From Cladocopium goreaui (Eukaryota; Sar; Dinophyceae; Suessiales; Symbiodiniaceae): a DNA stretch of 64,000 nucleotides. Shown piece by piece: positions 42,522-54,324 of the stretch. The notes below the pieces were generated by a model. That model was not told the origin of the DNA. It made no database searches and saw nothing but the letters and a program-made list of their open reading frames with translations. Every line of letters starts with the position of its first letter. Within the stretch, counting starts at the first letter, position 1. Where the stretch lies: the NCBI GenBank assembly GCA_947184155.2, contig CAMXCT020002088.1, positions 42,501-106,500 on the forward strand, read 5' to 3'. The translations under genes and the position numbers were made by a program.

Positions 42522-44235
42522 CGGCCTCTTGGCATGTTGACAATTGTTGTCTGCATGTCGTCATCAAAATGTTGGGCCCTAACTGTCTCAATGGAACTAT
42601 CTACCATTGTTGGGTGAGAAAGAATATAAGTTGGCTAAATGTTTGAAACCCCTGCACACTTTACAAAGTGAAATGTTGATCAAAGACGTTGTTTACCTGG
42701 ATAGCGCACGTCTGTTGAACTGAAAATCATTGCTGGATTCAACCTACATAGATGGGTGCTGTTGCCCTCGCTGCTCGACCCTCAGTTGAGGCAATCCATG
42801 TTGCATTCATCTCTGCTGTTTTAAGATTCCATTAATCCAAGGGTGTTGCGGTTTCACCCCGGTTGTTGATCCAGTGTTGGGTCAGCCATGGTGGACTCCA
42901 TGTTCACCTTCATCGCTGTTGGCCTCATCGTCGGTGTCCATGTTGCCACGATGATAGTCCTCGATCTCGTTGTTGTACAGCCCAATGTCGGCTGCATCTG
43001 CCCATGTGGTGGCGCCTTTGCTGCCACGGATCCTCTCTGTTGTCTCTGGCCGTTGTAGCCCAGGTCCTTGACCTGTATATGGCCAATTTCACCAACCATC
43101 AGGCGATGTTGGCAGCCAAGATGTTGCTTCATCAGCGCAGCTGTTGCTGATGGCATTGCGTCCAGGCACTGCAATCCTGAGTAATGCAAGCACTGGAATG
43201 TTGCATACCATAGCTGATGTTGGGGACCTGTCTGGGCAATCTCGACGATGTTGATGGGCACGTTGAAGGTCCACGCCCATCCGTTGCTTCATGTGTAGAA
43301 CAAACCCACTGTTCTACTCATGTTCACCGTGCTGAATGTTCCAGATCTTCTGTGTTGCCTTCTCAGTTGGCAACATGTTGAAGATCCTGCCAGCTTCCAG
43401 TTGCATTTGTGGGTACGCGTACCCACAGCTAAACATGTTGATGCATCCCGCTGAGATGCGTTGCATCTGGTGAAGGGTGTCGAGCCCCCAACTCACCAGA
43501 ACCAGTTCAGTCCTGTTGCGTGTGACCGCATGGTGTTCAACCGCGTGGTAAAACCATGTTGCCAAGGCGGGCGCTGGTGATGTTGCCAGGATCACCTTGT
43601 CCCAGCGGGGGGGAGCCTGACGCTCCCGTGGAGGCTTTGGAACCTCAGGCTTGTTGATCCGGCCTCCTTGTACTTGTTGGCCTCTTCTGTTGTGAGCACC
43701 AACCAAGCCATTTGCTTGTTGGCTAGGCGCGTTGCCTGGTGGTACTCGTCCGGGTTGCTGGGATCCTCTGCTGGTTGCCAGCTCTGGTGGTGAGCAGTGT
43801 TGTCACCACAGATGAGGGTGTTGTTTAAGGACACCCCAGGGCATGTCACTTGGCTGTCTGGAAACCTGTTCTGAACAGCCATGTTGTCGTGGATCTCAAA
43901 AAAAGGTTGGGCCGCTGTTGAACAGATGAGGCTGCGGTGAAAGCGAGACATGTTGGTGGCCCTCACGGTTGTCAACAAAATGTTGACACTCACAAAAACT
44001 GCACAAATCAAAGCGTTGATTTCCAAAAACTGTTGAGTTCCCAAACTCAGCAAAAGTAAACATGTTGTGTATCACAGACATGTTGTGTGGGACATGTACG
44101 CATACTTCACCATGTAGGGCGCCATACATGTTGAGGTAGTACATATCGAAAATAATGTTGAAATACTTGATGGGATATCATGTTGATATACTCCACGATG
44201 TAGTTGCAGCAAATGTTGATCAACTATTGTTGATC
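42522..44235 (-). other. 3' region of element 2: no RNase H seen, dense CAACA words, remnant ORF
   Basis: Between reverse transcriptase and the 3' LTR, about 1.7 kb contains the plus-strand word TGTTG (minus CAACA) roughly every 30-45 bp, often as ATGTTG. No RNase H motif was seen. Within it, minus-strand pieces at 43592-44053 (SWQPAEDPSNPDEYHQATRL, ANKQMAWLVLTTEEANKYKE) and 43314-43706 (PPRWDKVILATSPAPALATW) look like a decayed extra ORF in two frames. Function unknown. Confidence 0.45.
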
Positions 44236-44239
44236 CTAT

Positions 44240-45226
44240 GGCTGAAGATAGTGAAACTTGTATGTTTGGTGCACGCGCGCTGCGGAAAATGCGTGTGTTG
44301 CTGCTCGCTTGTTGCAATTTGCTGCTGGTGAAACTGTTTGCTGGTTCTTTTGTCGCGTAGCAAATGTCGGGTTGTGTATGTCATCCATTGGAGTTTCCCG
44401 ACTGCTCGTCTATATTGAGCGTGCTCTTTTGCTGAGAGTGCTTGTTCGTGGTCTGCTGTTGCTGTCTTCAGTGCTGATGTTCCTGGTGCTGGTGCTGGCT
44501 TGCTGTCCTGCAGATTTGTCTCTGTCAGGAGTGTTGTGGTGTAGTCATTTGATAGGCTAATCTCGTAGTGGTCTCCTCTGTTGGTGATGTTCCTGCCAAG
44601 GAATGCTACTGTGTTTCCTGGAGATCCTTGAAGAGCTTGTTGGCGATCTGTTCCTCGCCAAGGAAGAGAAGGTCGTCGACGTAGGCCAAAACAAAGCAGT
44701 CGCGTGCTTCTGTCATGTAGATGCTGGGTTCGGCTGTGCTGCGGTGAAGTCCGATCTGTTGAAGGACTTCCGCAAGGTGTTTCTGCCATGCTTGTGGACT
44801 GCTGCTTAGTCCGTGGATTGCTTTCAGTAGTTTCCATACGATGTGTAGAACTCTTGTGGCGGGTACATGTAGGGGTCCGCTGTTGATGCTGCCGCATGTT
44901 GAGATGACTCCTGTTAGGCCAATCCATCCGTTGTTGCATGCTAATGTGAGGGGCGTTCTCAACACACAGAAAATGGGTGTTGGCACATAGATACCATCCA
45001 AGTCTGTTACTGTTTCTGTAAATCCTTTTGCGACAATTCTTGCTCGGACCTTGTTGCCCTTGTCGCGTAGGACCCAGCGTGACTGGATGATGTTCTTGCG
45101 TTGTTCTGGTGTTAGTGTGCTGATGTCCACCTCCATGTAGACCTGCTGCTGCTTCATGGGGAGAATCTCCTGTTTCATTCCTTCAAGTGTTTTCTTCTTG
45201 TCGAGTCCATCTGTGTTGTTCACCAT
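44240..45226 (-). pseudogene. Reverse transcriptase remnant of element 2
   Basis: The frame from 45226 carries the fingers region (IIQSRWVLRDKGNKVRARIV, KGFTE) and the catalytic FVLAYVDDLLFLGEE, then stops at 44606. The C-terminal part continues in another frame from about 44600 (VAFLGRNITNRGDHYEIS and later RRAVGKLQWMTYT). At least one frameshift therefore separates the catalytic motif from the connection region. Frames decay after 44400. Confidence 0.8.
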
Positions 45227-45838
45227 GGGTTCAAGAAGGATTTGTTCAGTTGTTGCTCTGTTGCATCCTCACAGGAGTAAGCTGTGATTCCTCTCCTTGT
45301 TTTGTTTTGGGTGTGACCTTTGTAATCCTGAATCTGCTCTTTGGTTGTTCCGGTGTTGGCTCCGGTGGTGCTGGTGCCTCTGGCTGTGCTGGAGTTCGCT
45401 ATTGCTTTGTTGAGCTTCCTTCTGCTATGTCATCTGCCAGGTGTCGCTTTGGTGGTGATGGCAATGTTGGCCTGCTGTGACAACTTGTTGGTGATGTGGC
45501 CTTTGGTGAGCTGGCCAATGCTGGTGCTGCTGATGCCATTGGTGTGTCTGCTATTGCTTTTCGGTGGAAGTTGTGGTCCACCTCTTGGTGCTGATGTAAC
45601 TGCCACCTCTTCCTTGAGTGTCTGTGTCTCCGTTGTCGTCGTCGTCGTCGTCCTCGTCGTCGTCGTCGTGGTTGTTGTTGTTGTTGTTGTTGTTGGTCTT
45701 CTTGGCGGATGGAAGACCATCGTGTTTGTAGTTGTGGTTGCGATGCTGGTGGTACCATTGTTGTTCCTGTTCTGCTGATGACGTCAAACATTTGCTTGTC
45801 ATACTTGTCTGGCTTGTGTTTGATTGTTCTTGCTCTGA
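45227..45838 (-). pseudogene. Low-complexity linker between integrase and reverse transcriptase of element 2
   Basis: Minus-strand sequence is rich in Thr, Pro, Gln and Asn codons. It contains a plus-strand (TCG)n then (TTG)n tract at about 45637-45692, giving homopolymers in every frame. In copia Pol this region is a poorly conserved linker, so loss of frame here would be tolerated in a dead element. Confidence 0.55.
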
Positions 45839-46630
45839 CTACTTTGTTGCTAATGCCCAGGAGTGTTTCTCCTGCTGCTGTGTCTCTTCCAAGCCAAATA
45901 GCTTTGAAGAACGTTGTTCCATCTTTGGAAGTTGCTTGACGGTTGGTAGTAGGTATTGTGCTGTTTCACCAAACTCACAGAGTGGTGCTTTGTTGTCTTT
46001 GCTCCATCTGCGGAAGTAGCTCGTGTTGCCATCCGCATGTGTTGCGCACCAGTTGGGTAGATACGCTGTGTGTCGTACCAGCCATGGTACAATTGGGTGG
46101 TTGCTGGTGGTTGTTCTGTCGTAGTTTTGTTGTAATTGGGCTCTTAGTGTTCTGATTTGTCCCATCAGCTTTCGATGGAAACGCTCAGCGCTGCCCTGTG
46201 CTTGTGAGCTGTATGTTGGCGATTGTCGGACGGTGATGTTGCCGCCCATCTTGCTTGCTGTTGTTTGTAGAAGTGCTATCAGGTGATCCTCTTGATCTGA
46301 TTGTAGCATGGTGCTGTTGAGTGCTGCTTGTATTCTGCCACAATCCATGGGGAATGATTGGATGCAGTTGGCATGGTATTGGAAGTCTTGTTATTTGTCT
46401 CCTACCATTGTTGCCATAATCCCTGTTTCCACATCGATGCCAGTAATCATTGCTGTCGTTGTTGGCTCTCCTGCTGTCTTGAAGTAGCAGAAGTCAAACT
46501 GTACTACTGGCATTTTGCTTGTTTGCTTTGGGTGGTTGTCTGCTCTTCCTTTGTTGGCTACGCATGTTGGACACCAATTCCTAAATGGAAGGTGTGTAAG
46601 CTCATGTTCTGCTCTTTCCTGTTGTGTTGG
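45839..46630 (-). pseudogene. Integrase core remnant of element 2
   Basis: On the minus strand the zinc-finger end NWCPTCVANKGRA is followed by MPVVQFDFCYFK (first catalytic Asp near 46490). An in-frame stop lies after MATMVGDK (near 46400). Then come LQSDQEDHL (second Asp) and SSQAQGSAERFHRKLMGQIR (catalytic Glu). The order and residues fit a copia rve domain. The C-terminal PWLVRHTAYLPNWCAT is also typical of the family as I know it. Confidence 0.8.
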
Positions 46631-46702
46631 CTTTGCTGGCTTGGCTTGCTGTGGATTATGACATCCACGTCATGTACCTCATCCTTGTATGAGGTGCTCT
46701 CC

Positions 46703-47749
46703 TCAAAGTTTGTTGAGCCAGCCGATGAAACGTTCAATGTTGCTTCTCGTTTTGTTGTCCAATCGTCGTCGATCCTGTACCATCTTGCTCCTGATGTTGG
46801 TTTGACGATTGTTGTCCTCTCTGGGATCAGCTTTGTGACATCTGGCCCATCTTGTGTTTGCTGTGGTATGTAGAGTGCTCCTCTGGGCTATATGTGGGCT
46901 CTTTTCCACAGATGTCCTTCACGGATCCAGTAGCCTTCCATTGTTGGAAGTTCCTTTGGCCGTGGAATGCTTGTTGCTGTGTGTGTGGGGTTGTCGTCCA
47001 CTGATTGGCTGTTGCTCATTGCTTTTTGCCATCTCTTCTGGTCACTCTGGCTTCTTCTCTGTGTATCTTCTCTTCTGCTGTAGCTGTTCTTGTTGTTGCT
47101 GGCTGGGTGCTGGAAGTGCTTTGCTTGGTGTTGTGGTTGGTGGCCTTGGTGGTCTTGCATTCTTCTTGGCCTTGAACCATGTCTCACCTTTCCATGCTGT
47201 GTTCAGCATCCTCTTTTGTTGCTTGTATTCAAGGCTGTGAAGCTTCTCCTCAAAGTCTTCTGTTGTGTCGTCGTGCTTGTGGGCTATTGTTCTCCTGTAG
47301 TCCTCAAGCTTGTCCATTGGAACTGGACATTGTTGGTCTGGCATGTACGTTGCCCTGCGCTTGGCTTTGTGGAGTCTCACCAAGTATCCTTGACTGTTGT
47401 ATGTCCAAATGTCATGTTGTGTGTCGTGGACGTCAAGCTTGTAGTTGGGTGGTGTTCCTGTGTTGTTCACAGGTAGGAAGTATGTTCCTTCCTTTGCTCG
47501 TAGCTTTGCTTCAAACCCGTTTGGGTGTGTGATTGTTGGTTGCTCACGGAGATGAATTCTGAAGCCTTGTTCTGTCAGTCTTGTTGCTGACAAAATTGGC
47601 TGTGAAACTGAGCACACGTAGAACGGAATCACAATCTGTTGGTTGCTCTAGTTGGTCATGTAGACCCATTTGTATCCATAGACCTCGATTGGGTCCTCTG
47701 CTGCTGTTCTGAGGTTTGGCCTTTCATGTTCTGGTATGTCATGGATCTG
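46703..47749 (-). pseudogene. Protease C-terminal half and pre-integrase region of element 2
   Basis: The minus strand reads RPNLRTAAEDPIEVYGYKWV, an in-frame stop (near 47651), then IPFYVCSVSQPILSATRLTE, the usual end of the copia protease fold. A Lys/Gln/Pro-rich linker follows (to 47042). A frameshifted pre-integrase segment comes next (PKELPTMEGYWIREGHLWKR, 46888-46960). The N-terminal half of the protease lies beyond the nested insertion at 53213 onward. Confidence 0.75.
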
Positions 47750-48539
47750 TTAGGGATGTCCATAACCACCTCTGAAGTCGTTCCAGTTGAACTAGGGCGG
47801 CAACCCTTTGTCTGCACTAGGGGTATGGTAGATTCATAGGTTGATGGGCATACACAGCATATGGTTCAGCCAAAAATTGAAATGCAAAAAAAACATAAAG
47901 TTGCTATAAGGAATATGTTGCCTCATTTTTCTTGTATTTTTGGCCCTAAATTTAGTTTTCACTCAGCCAAAGGTTTGTTTTCAATCAACCCAAACCAAAA
48001 ATCAAACACATACAAAATGTTTGCCAGAATTTAGTTTTGGGTGGCCAGAATTTAGTTTTAGGTGGCCCAAATTTAGCTTCAAGCACCCCCTACATGTTGA
48101 GATCTAGCTAAAAGTAAAACTGATTTTGTTAAAAAGTAAACTTGAATTTTTAAAAAGTGATGAAAACCAATGTAATCTATGGCCATGATCAAATAGTTTG
48201 GGTGAGACCTTCAATACTTCGTGGGGACAAAGTTAAATTTCATCAGGCATTATACCATAACACTGGGAGACCCTTTTACTTGCTGAATTTACAACATGTT
48301 TCTTCAGTTCAGAACTTTTTTGGGCAAATTTCAGTTCCATTAGGCATTATACCATAACACTGGAAGACCCTTTCACTTGCTGAATCTACCATATGTTTCT
48401 TCAGAAAACAAGCGTTGGCAAATTGCAGTTTCATCAGGTATCATATCATAACAGGGGGCGATCCATGCAGGTGCTAAAGTTACCACATGTTTTCCCCCAA
48501 AAACAAAGAACATCCAAATAACAAGTGATGGTACATGAC

Positions 48540-49352
48540 CTAAACCATCAGAACGAAAGGTCAGCAGTCAGTACGTTCTGACTTTCGAGCCAATGTCGCT
48601 GCTTGGCTCTTGCCCTGATGTGACCATGGCTGGGGTAGTGAAATAGTAGTAGGGGTTGTGCAAGTGGCACAGGAAATGCACAAAGGCTACAACAAAATTC
48701 AACCAGAATGTTCAACTTTGTGAGCTGATGATTTGACAATAAATCGACAAACAATTGCAGCGCGTGATATTTTAAAAGGAGTACAAACATAGATTGACAG
48801 TTTGACAGTTTGACTTAACTTCGAAGTTTAACCAGCACGCTACTACTGCCAGTTCATTGGTCCATCTTACTACAACGCTCATGGCAGACGTTTGCCAGGG
48901 TCACTGGGTCGACGTTTTGGGGGTTGAGGTTGCCCTACATTCAATCAAGTCTTGCAAGACTTACGATGTAATGTCTCCAGGACCCTCAAAATCGTTCAGA
49001 CACCTCACGACTCATGACCTTCTTGAGTTTCAATTGAAGCATTAACCATGCAAACATACAGCCACTTGTGGGAGGGCCGTATACCATGACCATCACTCGC
49101 CTGTAGTTACTCACCGGGTCACCACAACCATGATGATACGATAAGCATCATCAATCAATCACACAGCCGCTTGATGTTCAGAACCACCACATGATTCCAA
49201 GCTAGAACAATAGGAGTGATATGGAAGCATGGAAATGAAGACTACGAGAAAGCGACAACTAACCTGTATGAACTATAAATCAATCATTGAGCAACCAATC
49301 ATCAGCAACGACAAACACAGTGTGCCCCCTCTTTGCATGCTTCATCATGAAT
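48540..49352 (+). repeat. Left inverted arm of the nested element (conserved part)
   Basis: Inverted match to 51300-52105 with about seven single-base differences noted by eye. It holds mirrored small frames (48548-48790 minus, 80 codons, and 48857-49045 plus, 62 codons). These exist in both arms because the arms are duplicates; composition is not clearly protein-like. Confidence 0.88.
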
Positions 49353-49418
49353 TGAAAAATGTTTTGCTTATTGAATTATATTTTATTTATCTAGCTGCAT
49401 TTCTTCAATTTATTAACG

Positions 49419-49453
<35 letters not shown>

Positions 49454-49779
49454 GACTGAATAGCGGTCGGCTGCCTGAATAGAACGGTTTACAAAACACA
49501 GAAGATACAGGGGACAGAAGACGCAAAATTTTTGTGGGCAGTCCTGAATTGAAATCATCGAGCGAATCATGTCAGCTCGCCATTTTTCGGGATATCCACC
49601 ACTTCGTTTCCATCGCCTCAGCTGCAGCGTCTTCTTCTCCCGAGACGAAGCTTGAAGAACATTGCCCCAGCTTGACCTTGAAGACCCAAGTAACCTGGCC
49701 CTAGGCCAACCTCCACCAGCTTCGGGCGCGGCCTGAGTAAGATTCCGGAATAGCATTCCGGGCCAGGATTCCACGCCAG

Positions 49780-50830
49780 GTGTTGGGCTAGGGCGGCCCG
49801 CCTTAAACCGTTCTCAATTAGCCTAGGGCGGCCCTAGGGCAGCCTGCCTTAGGGCCAGGTTCCAAGAAGTCAGGCTATGGCGGCCCCTCACTCAGCCTAA
49901 GGGCGGCCCGCCCTAGGGCAGCCTGTCTTAGGCACAGGTTCCAAGAGGTCAGCCTAGGGCGGCCCGCCCTAGACTGTTCTCACTCAGCCTAAGGCGGCCC
50001 ATCCTAGGGCAGCCTGCCCTAGGGCCAGGCCTAGGGCGGCCCGCCCTAGGGCAGCCTGTCTTAGGGGCAGGTTCCAAGAGGTCAGCCTAGGGCGGCCCGC
50101 CCTAGACTGTTCTCACTCAGCCTAAGGCGGCCCATCCTAGGGCAGCCTGCCCTAGGGCCAGGCCTAGGGCGGCCCGCCCTAGGGCAGCCTGTCTTAGGGC
50201 AGGTTCCAAGAGGTCAGCCTAGGGCGGCCCGCCCTAGACTGTTCTCACTCAGCCTAAGGCGGCCCATCCTAGGGCAGCCTGCCCTAGGGCCAGGCCTAGG
50301 GCGGCCCGCCCTAGGGCAGCCTGTCTTAGGGGCAGGTTCCAAGAGGTCAGCCTAGGGCGGCCCGCCCTAGACTGTTCTCACTCAGCCTAAGGCGGCCCAT
50401 CCTAGGGCAGCCTGCCCTAGGGCCAGGTTCCAGAGGTCGGGGCGGCCCGCCCTAGAGACTGTTCTCACTGAGCGCAAGCCGGGGGTTCCAAGAGGTGAGC
50501 CTAGGGCGGCAGCCTTAGGCGCGCCCCAGGGCAGCTTGCTAGGACAGCCTGCGGGAGGCCGCCAAAGCATCAGAGCAGTGTCAAGACCCAGGGCGGCCTG
50601 CCCCAGGCTGATCAGTGTCAGGCTCACGGCCCGCCCACCAGCGTCAGATCGCAGGGTCAGGTGCCTAGGGTCGGTTGAATTTTTGGGAAATGTTGGTGTG
50701 CAAGGCGACTTCCGGAATCGTGGCTCAAGGGCGGAAACCACAGGCGCGGACCGCGCAAGGAAACTTGGCGTGGAATCTTGGCACTTAGGCGGGCCGCCCG
50801 AAGCTAGTTAGCTTGGGGGTTTGGCCTAGG
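49780..50830. repeat. GC-rich tandem core of the nested element, 133-bp unit
   Basis: CTGTCTTAGG recurs at about 49923, 50056, 50189 and 50321, giving a 132-133 bp unit. Each unit holds several copies of the hairpin-forming word CTAGGGCGGCCCGCCCTAG (7-bp stem CTAGGGC) and the phrase AGACTGTTCTCACTCAGCCT. Outside the regular array (50440-50830) the same words continue in degenerate form. The CTAGGGCGG word also lies in the terminal inverted repeats. Confidence 0.9.
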
Positions 50831-51299
50831 GCCGGGCAAAGTTCTTCAAGCTTAGTCCCGGGAGAAGAAGACGCTGCAGTTGAGGCGATGGAAACGAAGC
50901 TGCTGGATATCCCGAAAAATGGCGAGCTGACATGATTCGCTCGGTGATTTCAATTCAGGACTGCCTACAAGTTTTATGTCTTCTGTCCCCTGGATCTTCT
51001 GTGTTTTGGAAACCGTTCTATTTAGGCAGCCGGCCGCATGAATAAATAAATACGTATCTAAATTCAAATGAGTATTATATATATATGTATATGTAAATAT
51101 GTAAGTCAATAAGTAGGTAAGTACATAAATAAAGAAATAAATCAATGTGATATATTATATTTATATGTATGTGTTTTATATTTATATTTGTAAAAAAGGA
51201 AGATGCACAGATTAAAAGCACAACAGCTTTATAGTATAAAACAGCTAGCAGCTAGATAAATAACAATAAACCAATAAACGAAACATTTTTCAATTCATG

Positions 51300-52105
51300 A
51301 TGCAGCAGGCAAAGAAGGGACACACTGTGTTTGTCGTTGCTGATGATTGGTTGCTCAATGATTGATTTATAGTTCATACAGGTTAGTTGTCGCTTTCTCG
51401 CAGTCTTCATTTCCATGCTTCCATATCACTCCTATTGTTCTAGCTTGGAATCATGTGGTGGTTCTGAACATCAAGCGGCTGTGTGATTGATTGATGATGC
51501 TTATCGTATCATCATGGTTGTGGTGACCCGGTGAGTAACTACAGGCGAGTGGTGGTCATGGTATACGGCCCTTCCACAAGTGGCTGTATGTTTGCATGGT
51601 TAATGCTTCAATTGAAACTCAAGAAGGTCATGGGTCGTGAGGTGTCTGAACGATTTTGAGGGTCCTGAAGACATTTCATCGTAAGTCTTACAAGACTTGA
51701 TTGAATGTAGAGCAACCTCAACCCCCAAAACGTCGACCCAGTGACCCTGGCAAACGTCTGCCATGAGCGTTGTAGTAAGATGGACCAATGAACTGGCAGT
51801 AGTAGCGTGCTGGTTAAACTTCGAAGTTAAGTCAAACTGTCAAACTGTCAATCTATGTTTGTACTCCTTTTAAAATATCACGCGCTGCAATTGTTTGTCG
51901 ATTTATTGTCAAATCATCAGCTCACAAAGTTGAACATTCTGGTTGAATTTTGTTGTAGCCTTTGTGCATTTCCTGTGCCACTTGCACAACCCCTACTACT
52001 ATTTCACTACCCCAGCCACGGTCACATCAGGGCAAGAGCCAAGCAGCGACATTGGCTCGAATGTCAGAACGTACTGACTGCTGACCTTTCGTTCTGATGG
52101 TTTAG
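51300..52105 (-). repeat. Right inverted arm of the nested element (conserved part)
   Basis: Reverse-complement partner of 48540-49352. Beyond it, homology to the left side continues with an indel near 52110-52140 and then diverges strongly (for example ATCAACCAAA-type words on both sides), so the outer arm is older or less constrained than the inner arm. Confidence 0.88.
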
Positions 52106-53212
52106 GTCTTGTACTTTTTTGGATACCCCAAAAGTATTTGATCCCTCAAACCATCACTTGTTATTTGAATGTTCAGTGGGGTTCCGGGAGATGCATCTGT
52201 TTCATTCACCAACTGATCGCTTTTCCCGGTGCAATGGTATGATGCCTGGTGGAATTGCAACTTAACCCCGTGAATTTCTTAATATCCTCTGAATTCCTCA
52301 TATTTGTTCATTTTTTTCCATGTATAACTTTTTTTGGATCACCCAGTTTTGATTTATTCAAAATTAATATACAACCATTGGACAGTCACTAATGTAAGGC
52401 GGGCCTGCAACTAAAATTGGAACCCCCCAAAGCTAACTTCTGGCCGCCCAAAGCCAACTGCTGTATAGAATGCCAAAGTTGCTGTAAATCCCCTGTCAGT
52501 ATTTACAATTTTTTTCGCTGCAGATAGAATGGCACGTTTCCTTGCAACTTTTGTGCAAGCGCCCGACATTTATGATTGCAGAAAAATCCGTTATTGTTTT
52601 TCTAGTGCAAACTTTATCCGCTATGTTCCTATCCTGGTGGCAGCAGAATTGCACAAAACACATGTTTCACTGTTTGTCATTTTTTTTTGGCCTTTTCATT
52701 TTGTTTTCATGTCACCGTTCCGCAGCCAACTGGGAAACATTAAAGCAATGAACTGCATAATTCCAACCTCATGTTGAATGGAAGCGATCGCCTTTTTCAC
52801 AGATTTGCCACATTCGGGAAACACATGCGATTTTTGCCAATCCCCTGTTTTTTTCAGCGAAATGGTTTTCAGGTACTTCATTTTTGTTCGGGCTGGTTGA
52901 GAACCAATCTTTGGTTGATTGAGGGCCAAGTGTTGTTTGATTGAAAACGGTCTTTTTGGAGGTAAAACATTTTCTCATCTAGTTTATCTTTGTTTTATAC
53001 ATTTAGATTTTTGGTTGAACCAATTTTTTTTTGACCATAATCCTTTTTTTCTGATCATACAAACCTATGAATCTGCCATGCCCCAAGGGCATATATATTT
53101 TTAAATGAATCCTATAAATGGTACCTTGGGGCTCCCATCTCATACTCCTGGCACTCCCCTAGTGCAGCACCCGGCTTGCTGCCCTAGTTCAGGTGGAACA
53201 TGTTCCCAGAGG

Positions 53213-53401
53213 GTTCTGGACATGCCTATGGATCTGTCTTGCTGAGGCAAACCAGATTGGGTAAACGTGTTGCCGCTCGACTGTCGATCATCAGTTCATC
53301 CTTGCTAAGGTTTGTGAACATGCTCATGTCTGGTGCTCTCATTACGCTGCTGCTGTTGCGTGGCACTGTGACCGCTGCAATCTGCAATGCTGGGGTTGCA
53401 T
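53213..53401 (-). pseudogene. Protease N-terminal remnant of element 2
   Basis: On the minus strand, MSMFTNLSKDELMIDSRAAT carries the protease active-site position with DSR where DSG is required. The homologous continuation PIWFASARQIH lies in another frame. So the active site is mutated and the frame shifted, besides being cut from its C-terminal half by the nested insertion. Confidence 0.7.
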
Positions 53402-54166
53402 CTAATTGTGAAGGTGCTGGCAGTGCAAGTTGTTGTGGTTGTTGCGCTGCATTGACTTGTGTTTGGCCGTTTGTCCACCAATGGTTGTCATAGGTGGTTT
53501 GTGGTCCATACTACTGCTCAGTTGCATCGTTGTATCCTTCCTGGACGTCCTCCTGAATGTTATGGACTGCAACTCTACAGTCTTTGCTGGGTGGCCTGGT
53601 TGACCACATCTATAGCAGCCTGTTGTGTGCCCTTTTCCTTTGACGGTTGCCTTTCCTTGTCCTTTTCCTTTTCCTTGTGTATAGTTGCTGTATCCTTTGT
53701 ATTGGACTGTTTGTCCAACGGGCCCTTTTCCTTTGCCTTGTGTTGTGCGGCCATAGCCTTGTTGTCCGTAGCCCTGTCCTTTGTTGTCTTTCTTTCCTTT
53801 GCCTTTTCCTTTCTTTCCTTTGCCTTTGTACTTGCCCTTTCCTTTTCCTTTGTTGATGGCTCCTATGTCCATCAGTGCAGCTCCTCCATTGTAGTTTGTT
53901 GCAACACTGGGTGATGCGCTCTGCTGGAGCCTGCTGAATGCTGTAGTTGTCCTGTCGTGTTCCATGATGGTTGCCCTGATGTCGATGTAGGCTGGTGTCG
54001 CTCCAGCCATAAGGCGAAGGTGTTGTTGTATTGTAGTGGTCCTTTTGTTTCATTCATCAAGACTGCAATCTTGACTTGGTCTGGTAGTTGGGTGTTGTTG
54101 TCTCTTTCGTACCTGTTGAGTTCAAACTCCCAGTTGGAGAATGACTCCTAAAAGTTGTTGCTGTCA
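53402..54166 (-). pseudogene. Gag C-terminal part of element 2: Gly-Lys-rich tail and damaged CCHC knuckle
   Basis: The minus strand reads MAGATPAYIDIRATIMEHDR, then GGAALMDIGAINKGKGKGK, a long Gly-Lys-Gln tail, and CYRCGQPGHPAKTVE. The last reads as a CCHC zinc knuckle whose fourth ligand is lost by an apparent 1-bp frameshift (near 53575). Just downstream in the shifted frame CRVAVHNIQED follows. Upstream, WEFELNRYERDNNTQLPDQV lies in a second frame to about 54166. The knuckle would bind genomic RNA in a working copy. Confidence 0.8.
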
Positions 54167-54324
54167 AATGTTGGTTTCAAGGGCTTTGTAAGGTATCCTA
54201 TGCTTCTTGTTCCTACCGGCAATGCAAACCTCATGTTGCGTTGTCGGGGTACCTCGAGCCCAATCTCATGTTGATGTTGTCTGCAAAGAGTGGCTGCTGC
54301 TCCTGCTGTTATGTTGATCAACAC

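Larger units (their letters stand above)
47751..53212. mobile_element. 5.4-kb fold-back element nested in element 2, with GC-rich tandem core
   Basis: It splits the element 2 protease between WFASARQIH (right) and PEHERPNLRT (left). The ends are inverted: left CCTCTG (47769), then GTTCCA and GAACTAGGGCGGCAA; right, in reverse complement, CCTCTG, GTTCCA and GAACTAGGGCAGCAA. Long inner arms are inverted at about 99% identity (48540-49352 with 51300-52105), with another matched part at 49465-49640 and 50865-51035. The centre (49780-50830) is a GC-rich tandem block. Similar 23- and 25-bp sequences flank it (47728-47750, 53213-53237). No transposase gene is seen, so it appears non-autonomous. Confidence 0.85.

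Noticed and set aside
49780..50830. CpG-island promoter
   Set aside because: The GC richness comes from a tandem repeat inside a fold-back element, with no adjacent gene.
53459..53914. 151-codon plus-strand frame rich in Phe and Ser
   Set aside because: Antisense of the Gly-Lys-rich Gag tail of element 2.
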